DNA of 64,000 nt from Platanthera guangdongensis (GCA_039583875.1 CM077163.1:107021213-107085212); one strand, 5' to 3'; shown: positions 1 through 11,887, counted from the first letter of the stretch. Made by a program: numbers and translations. Notes: generated by a model not told the origin, from the sequence alone.

Positions 1-1641
1 AGAGATCACACCATATCTCAAGTGATTGGAGACATGTCAGTTGTTGTGCAGACAAGGCATCAACTCAACCAAGATTTGATGTATGCCTGCTTCATATCAC
101 AAATTGAGCCCCAATCTATCAAAGATGCAGAGCAAGATCGACACTGGATTATTATAATGCAAGAGGATCTCAATCAACTTGAGAGATGTAGAGTTTGGGA
201 CTTAGTTCCAAGACCCAAATACTACCCAGTCATTGGAACTAAGTGGGTATATAGAAACAAGCTGGATGCCCAAGGTGTCATAATAAGGAATAAAGCAAGG
301 CTAGTTGCTCAAGGTTATAGGCAAGAGGAAGGGATTGACTATGACAAAACTTTTGCACCTGTTGCAAGACTGGAAGCAATCAGGATTTTCCTTGCATATG
401 ATGCTTACAAGAAATTTAAAGTCTATCAAATGGATGTCAAGAGTGCCTTTCTGAATGGAGAACTCAAAGAAGAGATTTATGTTGAACAAGCTCTAGGTTT
501 CATCTCTCCAACTCATCCCACATATATCTTTAGATTGCATAAAGCTCTTTATGGTTTAAAGCAAGCTCCAAGAGCTTGGTATGAGACTTTAGCTATATTC
601 TCGATAGAGCATAAATTTTCTAATGGTATTGTAGACAGGATATTATTCACTAGGCACCATAAGAATCAAATATTGTTAGTACAAATTTATGTATATGATA
701 TTATATTTGGGTCTAATGATTCCAAACTATGCAAGAGGTTTTCTGACCTCATGCATTCAAAGTTTGAAATGAGTAGCATGGGTGAGCTCTCCTACTTCCT
801 TGGTCTCCAAGTGAAGCAGCTACCTGATTGTATCTTCATATCCCAGGAAATATATGCAATGGTGCTTATCAAAAAGTTTGGGATGGCTGATGCCTCTGCA
901 AAGAAAACACCCATGGCTACAAATGCTGTAATAGATTCTGATGAGAATGGGTAACCTGTTGATCAGAAATTATATAGGGGCATTGTTGGGTCCCTATTAT
1001 ACCTTACAGCAAGCAAACCAGATATAATGTTTGGTACATGTCTTTGTGCTAGGTTCCAAGTAAACCCTACAGAATCTCACCTAATTTTCTTAAAAAGGAT
1101 TTTAAGATATATAAAGAGTTGTCCTAGATTAGGACTTTGGTATCCCACTGAGTCAGAGTTTGAGTTAACTGGATATTCAGATGCATACTTTGCTGGATGC
1201 AGGGTCGATAGAAAAAGTACCTCAGGAACATGCCAGTTCCTTGGTATGAGATTAGTCTCTTGGATTAGCAAGAAGCAGTCATCTGTGTCCACTTCAACTG
1301 CTGAAGTAGAATATATAGCAGTTGGCAGTTGCTGTTCCCAGATGCTGTGGATTCAGAACAAGCTTCTAGACTATGGGTTAAACTTAAATAATTCAACTCT
1401 ACTATATGATAACACAAGTGCAATTTCCATTGCACACAATCCAGTCCATCACAGTAGGACTAAGCATATAGACATTATGCACCATTTCATTAGAGAGTGT
1501 GTTGACAAAAATAAAATTATTCTTGTCTATAACTACACTGATTTACAAAGAGCAGATATCTTCACCAAACCTTTAGATGAGAGCAACCATCTGTTCTTCA
1601 TAAATCAGCTTGGTATGATAAATGGAGGAGTTTTAATTTGA
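1..1641 (+). pseudogene. Sirevirus-type copia pol, RT-RNase H end (element A)
   Basis: This is the C-terminal part of a Ty1/copia polyprotein: reverse transcriptase followed by RNase H. The frame is open from base 1, so the gene begins off the left edge. The copia RT signature around [13 protein letters not shown] is at about 238-275 and [17 protein letters not shown] at about 535-580. The catalytic YVDD box reads YVYD at 688-699, so one active-site aspartate is lost. A TAA stop at 952-954 breaks the frame where elements B and C read through. RNase H follows (ADIFTKPLD near 1552-1578) and the frame ends at 1641. It is very similar to the pol of elements B and C, so it belongs to the same family. 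Just after the stop the sequence departs from that family and joins a reverse-strand scrap. Its upstream half is not in the window. Confidence 0.93.
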
Positions 1642-1650
1642 TTTCTGTCA

Positions 1651-2545
1651 ATGGTAAAGAAAGACGGTAAACTCACACAGCGACAGCAGCAACTCTTGCT
1701 CCATTGTCAATGCGCAGGTCCACCTCCCCTTTACTTCGCATTCTTCTCCTTCCCTATTCCTGCACATTTATATGAATTTGAGAACCACATCGGGTATCCA
1801 ATACCCACGATGAAGGAGAAGAACGGTTTATCTCTATAACATAAATACTTGAAGCGGAAGTTACACCTCCCTTCATTTTCTACAGACCCTCAATATAAGA
1901 AGGATAGTTCCTACTTCAATGACTAGCCTAGCCACAATGGTGTCATTTCCAATCTTTTGCCAAGCCTTTCTTCTTCAGTGCTGAGGACTTGTGCTCAAGA
2001 GATGACTTAGGTCCAACCTTCCTCTTCTAGAAACCATGGACTAGCCGTTGCCTTTATGCACCATCAGTATAAGGCTAGCAGGCTTGACCTTCTTCATATT
2101 GATCTCGGTGGTTCTCAACATGCATTGGAGCTTGGACAGTGTCTTGTCTATTTCATTCATATTGTAATTCAATACAAAGAGCTTGTAACTGTTTAGCAAA
2201 GATTTCAAGATCAGGTCTGTAGCCAACTCTTGGCCTAAAGGAAAACTTAGCCTTCAAGGTTCTCTATATACCCAAGCATCTTGAGTACGTGAGTCCCTAC
2301 GTGGTCTTGAGCTCCCATCTTACACTGAAACAACACCTTGGTGACGTCAAACCTCTCTTGGCGAGCCTGCCCTGAAAGATTTTCTTGAGATTCTCATCAA
2401 TTTCTTTACAATTCATTTTCTCATATTGCTTCGGATGCTTAGAGTTCATGGTTGCAAGTATGAGGCATTGTTGGGTCCATTGATCCCAATGCCCTGGATT
2501 TGAAGAAGGCATTGTAGACAATGGTATACACATGATGTGATCTAA
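1651..2545 (-). pseudogene. copia gag-protease fragment of another lineage
   Basis: Read on the minus strand, 2533 down to about 2041 gives a copia gag core: the segment ATDLILKSLLNSYKLFVLN followed by NMNEIDKTLSKLQCMLRTTE, characteristic of TNT1/Tork-like gag polyproteins. Further down, at about 1860-1655, is a protease-like stretch with the active-site region LDTRCGSQ, where functional copia proteases have LDTGC/SGCSxH. Stops and frame changes separate the pieces, and the CCHC knuckle expected between gag and protease is not clear. The fragment is head-to-head with pol A. It is a different lineage from elements A-C, whose gag is of the larger Sirevirus kind. It is a dead scrap with no LTRs of its own identified. 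Confidence 0.75.
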
Positions 2546-2800
2546 CTATTATCACAAGTTCTATGTATGCAGGACAGTTCTGCATATTGATTGGACAGAT
2601 AGCCTAAGTGGCTAAGATAGGTGATGTCTAGGAAAGCTTGTGGAAAGACAGAAAATCTTTCAAAGTCCACAAGCTTTGAGTGAAGCAAGTTCACTCAATG
2701 CCAGATAACTAAAAACTATGAGTGCAACACGGATTGTCAAAGCCAAGCTATTGGCAAGCTGAAAATGTTGCTAAATCCATAGGCATTGAGTGAAGTCTAC
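2546..2800. repeat. palindrome-bearing LTR-like piece
   Basis: No coding signal. It contains a unit resembling those at 4437-5412 (TTGAGTGAA...TTCACTCAA at about 2675-2698) and a half unit ending at 2800. The words ATTGATTGGACA and GCAGGACA recur near 4375-4425, so this looks like the start of the same kind of LTR, cut by the gypsy LTR that begins at 2801. Confidence 0.5.
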
Positions 2801-4330
2801 TATAACACCCTAAATTTGAAAACAGAACTTCTGGTCAATATTGTCGGGCGATAGTGGGTATCGCCAGGGCGATAGCGATAGGTCTCAAAGCCTGAAATCA
2901 TTAAGTGAGCTCGACGCACTCGATGCCTTCAAGTATTGAGTGAGCTACTAGCTTCGATAATGCAGGGCGGTAGTGGGTATCGTCTGGGTAATAGTAGGAA
3001 AGTGTTGAGTGAGCGTAATGCACTCAACGCCACAAAGCGTTGAACGAGTTCTACACACTTAATGCCTGAAAACATTGAGTGAGATATTGGCTTGATGTCG
3101 CGTAACGATAGTGGATATCGCCAGACAATATTGCCATGTGACATGGACACGTTTCAGATGGATGTTAAGCGAACAAAGAGCCGTGGTTGACTGGAGTCAA
3201 GCGGCTGAAGTCGATGTCGCCGGAAGACATCGATATCGCTCAGCGATAACGACTACTTTGACTTTTTAGCCAATTTTGTAGCCATTCGTTTCTCTTGATG
3301 TATTAAGCCCGTGGCTGGGATTGATACCGAAGTTACTTATGCAGAGATATGCTAGAATGAGAAGTCATTATCTTCTCATCTCTCTCTCCTCATTTCCTTT
3401 TATGCTCTTGGAAGAAGGAGCTAAGGAAGAGTTGGGCTGATCTTTGTGAGTGCTAAAGGAGATCGATAATCGGAGGCTAGATCTGAGGCTAGATCCGCGA
3501 AGAGGAGAACGGCATGCTCCTTTCCATCGGCATAGAAAATCTTTGCCATGGCTCAGAAGAACCTACAAGGTTAACGATATTCATTCTCGGACAAGTGAAG
3601 TCCTTCTTTTGGCATATGCATGGAATCCGCCACCAAAAGGTGGAAAAGCAAAGAGAATTCCTTTGGGTCGATTCATGAAATACCCGATGAGTCTTGCATA
3701 TAGATTCGGAAATGTATAGTATGGAATAGGCATGATGTGTGAAGCCGATCTAGACAGGTTGGTCTGGATTGGTGATGTTTATTTTGTGTGCAGGAGAAGA
3801 CTCTGAGTATAAACGAGTAGTTTATGGGGTCTGCGGGGTTATACCTGTGAACTAAAAGTAGCAGGAAGTACTGGAGTTGCACTCTAGGAAAATACCCACG
3901 AATTCCACGGTTTTAAGACTTATTGGATATCGCCGGGCGACAGTGAGTATCACCATTGGTGATAGCTCTTGGCGAGCTATTTGTGTTGTGTGCTATGAAA
4001 GCCCATTGTTTCTGGCACTGAAGGTTACCGTAGGGTTTTGGCTGGGTCTGGTACAGAATGTGAGTTGTGTTGTTAACGCTAGGCGACAGTGAGTATTGTC
4101 GTCGATATCTCCCAGATACCCTTTTGATTATAAAGTCAGTCTCTTAGAGACAGTGTCGCTTGTGTGAGCTAGGAGTTCTTAAGTCCATCGTGCCAAACGG
4201 ATAAGGGGAAGCCTACCCACGTTAGTCTTTGCTTCTGAATTGACAAATTGAGTGCTGGGTCGAATGTTGCTAATATCCCTGATTTGTGAGAAGTCAAATA
4301 GGTCAATGTCACACACATCAACTGTATTTC
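2801..4330 (+). mobile_element. degenerate Ty3/gypsy LTR
   Basis: The start TATAACACCC resembles the TGTAAC start of the F and G LTRs, with TG changed to TA. At 3729-3800 a stretch around GGCATGATGTGTGAAGCC and GGTGATGTT aligns by eye with the F LTR at 36380-36460, as do the preceding words GAAGGAGCTA and CTAGATCCGC. It carries its own palindrome type, GGGCGATAGTGGGTATCGCC (about 2846-2865, with variants near 2965, 3100, 3930 and 4085), plus GTTGAGTGAGCG...GCACTCAACGCC near 3003-3032. The right end is not defined; about 4330 is a guess. No internal coding region follows, so it is a solo or truncated LTR. Confidence 0.6.
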
Positions 4331-4436
4331 ATGTGTATTTGAGGTCTTGAGTGCAAGTTAGTCCATATCATATTGATTGGACAAGTTGACACAACAATTG
4401 ATTGCAGGACATAGCAAAAATCTACTAAGTCCATAG

Positions 4437-5412
4437 GCATTGAGTGGAGCAAGCTCACTCAATTCCAGAGGTAAGTATTCAATATTATCTAGCTAGAAAT
4501 TTTCCCAAGTCCATAGGGGTTGAGTGAGGACAGCTCACTAAACGCCATATAACAAATAGAGCTGAGTCTATCTTAGCCTAATTTATAGATAGCCAAAAAT
4601 ATGGATAAGTACGCAGGCATTGAGTGTAGTCTACTCACTCAATTCCATACATCAAAAAGCTATGAGTCAGGCTGAGTCAGTCAATGCCTAGAGAAATAGG
4701 CTAAAAATGTGGCTAAGTCCACAGGCATTGAGTGTGGTCTACTCACTCAACGCCATAGAGATTTTAGTGTTTGGTGTTGCTGTGCCTGTCAACACCACGG
4801 AAAAGTTGGGCAAAATTTTAACTAAGTCCACTGCCGTTGATTTTAGTTTACTCACTCAACGCTATGACAAAAAAAATCTATCTAAGTATTAAAGCGTTGA
4901 GTGTAGCATACTCACTCAACGCCATGACAGAAAAATTTGTCTAAGTAGCAAAGCATTGAGTGTAGCTTACTCACTCAATGCCATGGAGCAATAGCGTTGA
5001 TTGTATCCTTGCATATGTGTTTTCAGACATAGATATTTGGATAAGTCCAAAAGCATTGAGCGTAGCTTACTCACTCAACACCAGATAACAGAAGTTCTGT
5101 TAAGTAGTTTGGCGTTGAGTGGAGATTACTCTCTCAATGCCAAGGCTCAAAAAATTTGGCTAAGTCCAAATGCGTTGATAGCTTTCACTTTTCGTTGAGC
5201 TGAGCTCTGAGTTCGTCGAACAAAGCTCTAACTTCATCGAACTAAGCTTTCACTTTTCATCGAGCTGAGCTCTGAGTTCGTCAAGCTTAGCTCTAAGTTT
5301 GTCGAACTAAGCTTTCATTTATCGTCGAGCTAAACTCTCAGTTCGTCGAAGTGAGTTCTGTGTTTATCAAAGTCTCTTGGCGCTGAGAGATGGTCATTCA
5401 CTCAACGCCTTT
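4437..5412. repeat. array of about ten GGCRTTGAGTG palindromes
   Basis: Imperfect inverted repeats of about 32 nt (GGCATTGAGTG, about 8-10 nt, CACTCAATGCC) occur near 4437, 4507, 4615, 4721, 4832, 4891, 4951, 5051, 5111 and 5379. They are usually preceded by CTAAGTCCA and are spaced about 60-110 nt apart. Between 5180 and 5360 the array switches to TTCGTCGA-type repeats (GAGTTCGTCGAAC and variants), the type that fills the LTRs of elements B and C. Confidence 0.85.
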
Positions 5413-5696
5413 GGTCCTAATGTTTGAATTTTGTCTAAGTCCAGAGATGCTAAGGCATGATGACGTCAACGAAGTCAAAACTCAACCAAAATTCAAATGT
5501 TTCAAGAATGCTTCCAGAGGCGCTGACGGCCTGCTGTCATCATCCTCTGCACTTGGGAAGAAATATTTTCATCTTTAGGTGATGGGGCCCACACACAGCA
5601 AAGAGTCGTTGAATAATGAGTAAATGGAAAGAATGTGTTGTACGGCTAAATCTCAACCATGAATCCTGGTGGTGGGCCCACTGTTTGATTGGCCGT

Positions 5697-5705
5697 TATA
5701 AAATA
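5697..5705 (+). promoter_or_regulatory. TATA box of LTR D
   Basis: TATAAAATA lies after the palindrome array and well before the C-rich LTR tail, the usual order U3 - TATA - R/U5 of a plus-strand LTR. Confidence 0.5.
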
Positions 5706-6440
5706 AAAAGAAGCAAATCAGCCAGAGCAAACAATCGAATCCGTGTTTAGGTTTTCTGAAAACAAAAGTGCGGCCGAACTTCAATCTTCTTCCTCTCCTT
5801 TCTTGTCGAGCCTGAAGAAGCTATTCTGCACAGAAAACTTAGCGGAGAAATGAGATAACAAAAGCAATCACCATCTGCAACAATAGGTTCAGAAGCAATT
5901 CTGAGGAAGCAGATCAACAAGCTCTACAAAGAAATGATAGTTGTTTGAAGAAAGATTCAATAGTCGACTTCATTGTCTTCAACAGCAAAAGCTTAGGCTG
6001 ATATCTGCTCAATCTAGGAAGAAGTAGACACAGAGTTCTTGCTCTGGTGTCTAATCAAAACCCCTTTTATTTCTTCTGGATAGATTCTTTGTGAGACTGG
6101 AGATTTAAGGATGTGTTATAAAGGCTATGGTCTTTGTGACCTGTCGTTTGGCATAGTGCCTAAGTGGTATGTCTGTGTGACCTATGAGGTCCCATGGGAT
6201 CTGTGTTGTAAGCTCTTAAGGAGCTGAGTTTTGGGGGAAGAGCCTAGTCTAACACAATGTTAGAAAGGTGCAAAGGGACAATGGACGTACCCAATATTGG
6301 GTAACCACTATAAAATTGTTGTGTCATCTGTGATGTTTCATGAAAGATAAAGCTAACCTAATCAGTAAGCACAGAAATCAGCTGACAAGTAAGAATTTTG
6401 AAATAGAGACAAAAACTTATTCACCCCCCCCCCCTGCCCC

Positions 6441-6603
6441 ACTCTAGGTTCTTGGTTACTCTTTAAAGACGTAACAGTTTGAGTAGATCTCCAAGGTTAG
6501 CTACATGTCTGTCTCTATGGGTTCAGGAATGAGAATTAAGGAGCTGAGTGTTGTGAGGCTTCTAATCTGTAGGAAGGAAGACTTTAGCATCTGGAAAGCA
6601 AGG
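6441..6603 (+). pseudogene. gag start scrap of element D
   Basis: A short stretch just after LTR D. Around 6571-6603 one frame reads RKEDFSIWKAR, matching the FAIWKAR motif near the N-terminus of the copia gag in element B (about 21983-22005). No start codon, primer-binding site or longer frame is visible, and the sequence is cut at 6604 by the LTR of element C. Confidence 0.35.
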
Positions 6604-8368
6604 TGAAAGTAAGGGTTAGATCTGAAATACTCTAGGGGGGGTGAATAGAGTATCTTGAAAACTTCAAACTTTTTGCTATAAATAAAAACAAACATAAGAT
6701 AAAGTAATCTAACACAGCATATCACAAACACAGCAACCTAGCTAATACAGCCACAACAAGAACAAAAGAAAAAGGGCAACCAGACAACACAAGAATTTTA
6801 TAGTGGTTCCCCAACCTGGTTATATCCACTCTTCTACCACCCTGGTAGGAATCCACTTAGGTTTTTGATCAGGTGACTGCCACCAATGAGCTTTTGATCA
6901 GGTGCTCAAAAACCAATCCTCAAGTATTTTGGTCAGGTGACTTGCAACCAGGAATAACTTTTGAGGGAAGTTAAGAACCTTTTATACAGTGGGGGATGAG
7001 AGAGTGATTATGTCTTCTCTTTCTCAAATATAACTGAGAACACTCTAGTGGATCTTGATGTTAGCAAAAGCTCCCCCTGAGATATTGAACTCAGGTTGAT
7101 TTGAGACTTACTGCAAGGTGAGTAGGCCTTCAGTTTTTCAGCTTTGACCAGATGGTATCCAGGAACTTCTTTGACAGATAGAATATTTGTTGTCCTCTGA
7201 AGAATCCTGAGATGAAGACAAAAAAAGACTCTTGATTTAAATGGTTGTTCTTCTTCTTCTTCAGCTTGCTGTTCTTTCTTTAGTCTAGGGATTCTGGTTT
7301 TTCTGTGTTATTGCCCTGTATATTTTGTTCTTTGTGTTCAGACGAGAAGGAAGAAGAAAAGCCTATTCACTGTGTTGTTGTCTGTTGTTCTTGAGGAAGA
7401 AAAAGAAAATCCTTTTTATATTTCTATGTAATCTTGCTTCTGAATTTGAATTTCATCCTTCATTTAATGCTGAGGGCCTGGAGAATATTTGCATTGATTG
7501 ATTTCCCCAACTGTCCCATGGAAAAACGGCAAGCAATAATCCTGATGAAGACCGTAATCAATGCTTGCTTCTAACGGCAATATTCAGAGAATATTTAAGC
7601 ATTGATTACTCAGGAATTATTGCAATAGAAAAGGAATAGAGGGAGGGAAATTTCTAATTTTGGAACTCTACAGAATCCGTTGAGCAGAGAATAGAATTCG
7701 TCGAGTTGAGTGTATAACTTCATCGACTGGAGTTCAGAATTTCATGTTTCTTGAACTTAAGAATGTTGAAGTAACGTGTCCAGAAATCATCAACCTCAAA
7801 ACTGGGTTCGTCGATCTGAGATCTAGTTTCGTCGAGCTGAGAGCTTCTAACTGCTACTTGATAAATCTTGCCAAGACTGTGGTCTAAGTTCGTCGAGCTG
7901 AGAAGGTGAGTTCGTCGACTGGAGTGTGATTCTGGACTTAGAATACTTAGATGTTTCTGGAATAAGATATTGAAGTAGAATACCCAGAGATCATAGACCT
8001 GAGAACTAAGTTCGTTGACTGGAGTTAAGTGTGAAGAATTCTGGACTTGGAATGTTGAAGTATACTCTGGAATTTGTCGACCTGAGAACCAAGTTCGTCG
8101 AGCTCAGCTCAGAGAATTGTCTCTGATTTCATCGAGCTGGGCACGACTTTCGTCGACCTGAGTTCGACGAACGTCAAACTTATTTTCTGAGTCTTTGAAA
8201 TTTCTCTAAGTCTTGAGTCTTTTGCAGTCTGTTGATGGTTGGTCCATGTAGTGTTGACTCTAAGGACATGGCCTATACTCTAGAACTCATACATGACCCT
8301 GGCTATACATGTTATGTCAAACATCCTAGCTTAGTGAACCAAGCCCAAATCCAACTAGGGATCCTACA
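6604..8368 (-). repeat. 3' LTR of element C
   Basis: On the plus strand it runs from TGAAAGTAAG to GGATCCTACA, i.e. TGTAGGATCC...CTTTCA in element orientation. It is the partner of 17219-18983 and equal in length. The part nearest the element interior (about 7676-8175) carries many TTCGTCGA/TCGACGAA half and full palindromes. A C-rich/GGGGGG tract lies near the inner end at 6635-6641. No gene inside. Confidence 0.9.
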
Positions 8369-8388
8369 ATCTCCCCCTATTTGGGTAA
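8369..8388 (-). other. polypurine tract of element C
   Basis: In element orientation this reads AAATAGGGGGAGAT directly before the LTR start. It is the plus-strand primer site for reverse transcription. The same tract precedes the 3' LTR of element B. Confidence 0.8.
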
Positions 8389-8547
8389 GGTCACTAATTT
8401 CAGACATATAAAATATACAAAGCAATAAAAAATATATCTGGCATGAAAAATTTAAATGTACAGCTGATATATATATATACAGTAAGCTTTGTATCATAAA
8501 CAGACAGTTTTACAAACAAAAGAGAGATTAGAAATAGTTCAAAATGT

Positions 8548-11497
8548 TCATTTCTTCTTCCTAGGCTCCTTTGGTTTATCCACCTTATCTTTGTCATAGG
8601 CTGTGTAAACTTGATCTCCCTATTTGGATCTGCTGCTTGAGCTTTTGTCATGGTCAAGTCAGCAGCCCCAATGATGTTAAGGGAGGTGGGTCTTGGCACT
8701 ACAGCTTCAGGATGTAACTTCATATAATCATCAACATTGAAAAATTTATTAGCCTTAGCAAACCTGTTAAGTTCTTCCTTTCTGTATTTGGACATTGCAG
8801 TTTATTCAGATGGATACTTTCCTTTAGCTCTTGCTTTGTTGATCATGGATAGGCCAACCAATTCCAGGAATCTGGCCATCCTAGCAGTTGTAGCTGACTC
8901 TAGATCTTCAAAGGGTACAGGAGGGGAAGCAGGTCTCTTAGGGCTTTCAGCCTTTTAATGTTCAGTGAATTATTGTTATTGATGTTGTTGATGTTGCTGC
9001 TTGCCAGATGAATAATGCCTTTGCTGGCTTCTTCCTGAAGATAAGGACCTACACTGCTATCTTTGATAGGTTTGAAACTGGGTAGTCTGTTGAGTTGAAG
9101 AACTGGAAGCAACAGCAGCAGGTGGAGGAGGAGGAGGATCCTTTCTGTATCATTGAGGAGGTAGTGAATATCTACTACTTTTCTTCCTTTCTTTTGGCTA
9201 GTTTTTGGACAGCCACATCCATGCTGGCATGTCCTTGTAAGGTGTAATCTTCTGGAGTATATAATAATGAGTGTCATTTGCTTGGTTTGGTTTTGGGGCA
9301 GGAGGTGGAGGAGCTTTCCTCTTTTTAGACACTTTCTTTTTCTTGGGCTCATCATCAGAGTCCTCTTCATAATCATCCTCATCATTAGAATCTTGAGGAG
9401 CATCATATAAGGCATCAATGGCCTTTAGTACTGATTTATCAATTGGCTTTTCAGCTTGATTAGGAGCTGGAGGAGGAGCTGGAGAAGGAGATGAAGCTGG
9501 AACAAGAGGGCTATACAGAACAGTGCTTTCAGCAACTATCTTATTTTCTTCTTCAATGTCAGCCATGATCAATGCATCAAGATCAGGCATGGGTGAATCA
9601 TCTATAACAAAACAGGGGCAGGAGGAGATGAAATAGATGGAACCTATATTGTAACAAAACTACCCTTTAGTTGCTTGGCAACCTTGGAGCTTATGGGAGA
9701 GGTGTATGGGACTATAGCCAAAGATGGCTTGATGCTGTCTGCTGGCAGATTATTCAAATAAGCTATATAAAAAATAATCTATAAATTTAATAGATCTACT
9801 GTGGGATTTATAATATAATGACCAGCAGTATCTATTTCAGCCAAAATAGGCTCATCCATCTTAGTATCTGATTCTATTAAGTCTATGATTACAGAAGGAT
9901 CTGGTATATCTTCAAAAGAATCAATCATAAAGGAATAAAACTCTGCTGCTTCTGTTTTTGCTGCTTCTTTTGTTGCTGTTGATGCTGCTTCAAACTCTGC
10001 TGCTGTTGTTACTGGAGCTTGTTCATCATGAAGCATCTCCCCCTGACTGGCTGCAGAGGGTCCTGGAGCCAGTCCCTCAGAAGAAGGGATAGGAGATAAA
10101 GTAGCAACTTGGGTAGATAGAGTTTGGATGGAAGCAGTGAGAGGAGCTAGATCTTTATTTAAAAGAATTTGAAGAGTGGGAGAGATGAATGCAAGTAAAT
10201 CTTTAGCAATATCAGAGAAGTTTAAATAGAGAGATTCTGGAGTAGTGGTGGAGTAGGGATTATCATGACCATAATTGGAGCAAACAAAAAATGCACTAGA
10301 TATGTATGTATGTGTGTAGTCAGGTGCAGAAGATGGAAGGTCTGTTTGGACTAGGAAAGGGAAGGGGACATAGGGCGGAGCTGTTGTAGAGGGTGGAATT
10401 GTTGGTGTGGGGATGGTTTCTTGACGGGGGGATGATGGGGGAATCACAAGATTGAATATGTGGGAGGAGATAAACGTGTCAGGATCTGTGATAGTTAAGT
10501 GAGGTTTAAGGGGGGATTGATGTGGGGATGGTTATGGTGATTGGGAAGGAGAGGGTTGATGGGATTCCTGAATGGGGGAGGAGGGAATTTAAGTGATATT
10601 TATTTGTGGAGAATTTACAGGAGATGGAGCTGGAGTAGGAATATGAACTGGTTATTGTGGTTGTTGTTTTGTTTGTTGAAGAGAAGGAATGTTGGAGGAG
10701 GAGGGGGCTGCTTCTGAGGGTGAGGGAGAAGCTATTACTGCCCTTGTGCTTTCAGAAGGCCTGGAGGAAGAGGATGGAGCCTTGGAGGGCTTAGTGATGG
10801 TACTCTCCCACTTGCCAAAAAGGGCACAGGTGAGCCTCTTGGAGGAATTTATGAATATGGTCAGTGAGACCAGTGATTCAGCAGCCTTCTCTTTCACGAA
10901 GATTCCTAATATTCTTCCAAAGCGAATCTCTTTCTTTGTATTCTTTTTCTTAATCAGATCAAACATGATCTAAGCCTATTTCACCTTCTTCTTTTTTACC
11001 ACAACACACATTACCAGGAATTTGTGCCTGGTTATGTAATCATGTGCAGTGTGCTTGCCAAGCAACACTTTCTTCACAATGTCTGCTAGAAATTTGAACT
11101 CGGCAGACAGTTGTTTCTTCAGCAATTTATTTGGGGTTTCTATAGTATACCTCATCATACTAAGCATCACATCAAATTCCTAAGTATCAATTTCTAATTC
11201 TTCTTCACCGTTAATTAATCCAAAATTTTCTCTGAGAACGGCGGGAATAAGTGGAACATCATTACCAGAGATTGTGTCAGTCATAGAGTTCTCATCTGCG
11301 GTGGAAGTATAGACCAACTCTCCGATCTCAACGCTAGATATTTTGATACTGGTGGATAGTAGATTCTTCAACTGTTATTCTTCAAGGAGTTGCAGGATGC
11401 CCAGAAAGATAGGGTCTGAATGTTGAAAAGATTCAAAGTCGACATCAAATCATGTGTCGAATTTCATCGCCGCAAGACTTCCTGCTGGAATCGCCAT
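8548..11497 (-). pseudogene. env-like third ORF of element C, broken
   Basis: Reading left from the ATG at 11497, a protein of roughly 980 codons is spread over several frames to a stop at 8548. The N-terminal domain (about 11371-10976, e.g. KKQLSAEFKFLADIVKKVLLG) resembles the 'putative plant transposon protein' domain seen in many plant retroelement ORFs. A Ser/Pro-rich middle, acidic stretches and a basic cluster (KKKKVSKKRK, about 9320-9350) follow. The C-terminal domain starts MSKYRKEELNRFAKANKFF (8795). No signal peptide or convincing membrane segment is seen, so a true envelope role is doubtful; the basic cluster looks like a nuclear localisation signal. Known: Sireviruses carry an extra ORF here. 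Frameshifts occur near 10970, 9600 and 8600. Element B has the same ORF. Confidence 0.8.
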
Positions 11498-11505
11498 TAG
11501 TTCAC

Positions 11506-11535
11506 CTGCAAGAGAAAAACAAAGATCAAGTGCAG
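11506..11535 (-). promoter_or_regulatory. splice-acceptor-like site before env-like ORF (C)
   Basis: In element orientation a pyrimidine-rich run (TTTGTTTTTCTCTTGCAG) ends with AG at 11506, eight bases before the env-like ATG. Element B has the same arrangement at 27580-27610. It could be the acceptor for a subgenomic transcript of the third ORF. Confidence 0.5.
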
Positions 11536-11570
11536 GGGAACTGAAAGTGCGGGACGGAGGTCAAAGAAAA

Positions 11571-11887
11571 CTAGATATAAGGTTTTCTAGAATATGAATC
11601 GACAAACTTCGTTCCACGAAAAAGAAAATAATTCTTCGAAATGAGGTCGACGAAATTATTTGGAGGTAAACAATTCGTCGAGCTCAATCTGAAGATGTGA
11701 AGACATTTCGTCGATCTCCGTTCGACGAAAGTTTTTTGAAGTAGATTCGTCGATCTCCGGTCGACGAACACAACTTCACTCACAGAGAGTTCGTCGATCT
11801 CCGTTCGACGAATATATCACGAACTTTCCCAAGTTCGTAGAGCTCCGTTCGACGAACTTTGGCAAATTCGTCGAGTGCAGACAGAAA
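11571..11887. repeat. TCGTCGA palindrome array in pol/env-like spacer (C)
   Basis: About eight imperfect inverted repeats of about 23 nt of the form TTCGTCGA-N6/7-TCGACGAA, for example near 11704-11727, 11748-11771, 11789-11812 and 11832-11854. They lie between the end of RNase H and the env-like start. The same spacer in element B (27250-27500) is also packed with them. Confidence 0.88.

Larger units (their letters stand above)
4331..6440 (+). mobile_element. copia-type LTR (element D), plus strand
   Basis: Non-coding, LTR-like stretch. The first kilobase is a palindrome array (4437-5412). A TATA box follows at 5697. A stretch at 6295-6330 (GGGTAACCACTATAAAATTG) matches the GGGGAACCACTATAAAAGTT region near the 3' end of the Sirevirus LTR of B (21584-21603). 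A C-rich tail at about 6423-6435 corresponds to the CACCCCCCC tail of B's LTR (21781-21789). It therefore looks like a 5' LTR of a Sirevirus-related element of another subfamily. I could not find TG/CA ends or a clean primer-binding site. Confidence 0.6.

Noticed and set aside
6421..6436. C-run as a telomeric or structural signal
   Set aside because: The same C-run is the normal tail of these copia LTRs (compare 21782-21789).
11571..11887. CRISPR-like spacing of about 24-nt palindromes
   Set aside because: The repeats are imperfect and unevenly spaced, lie in a plant retrotransposon, and have no cas genes.
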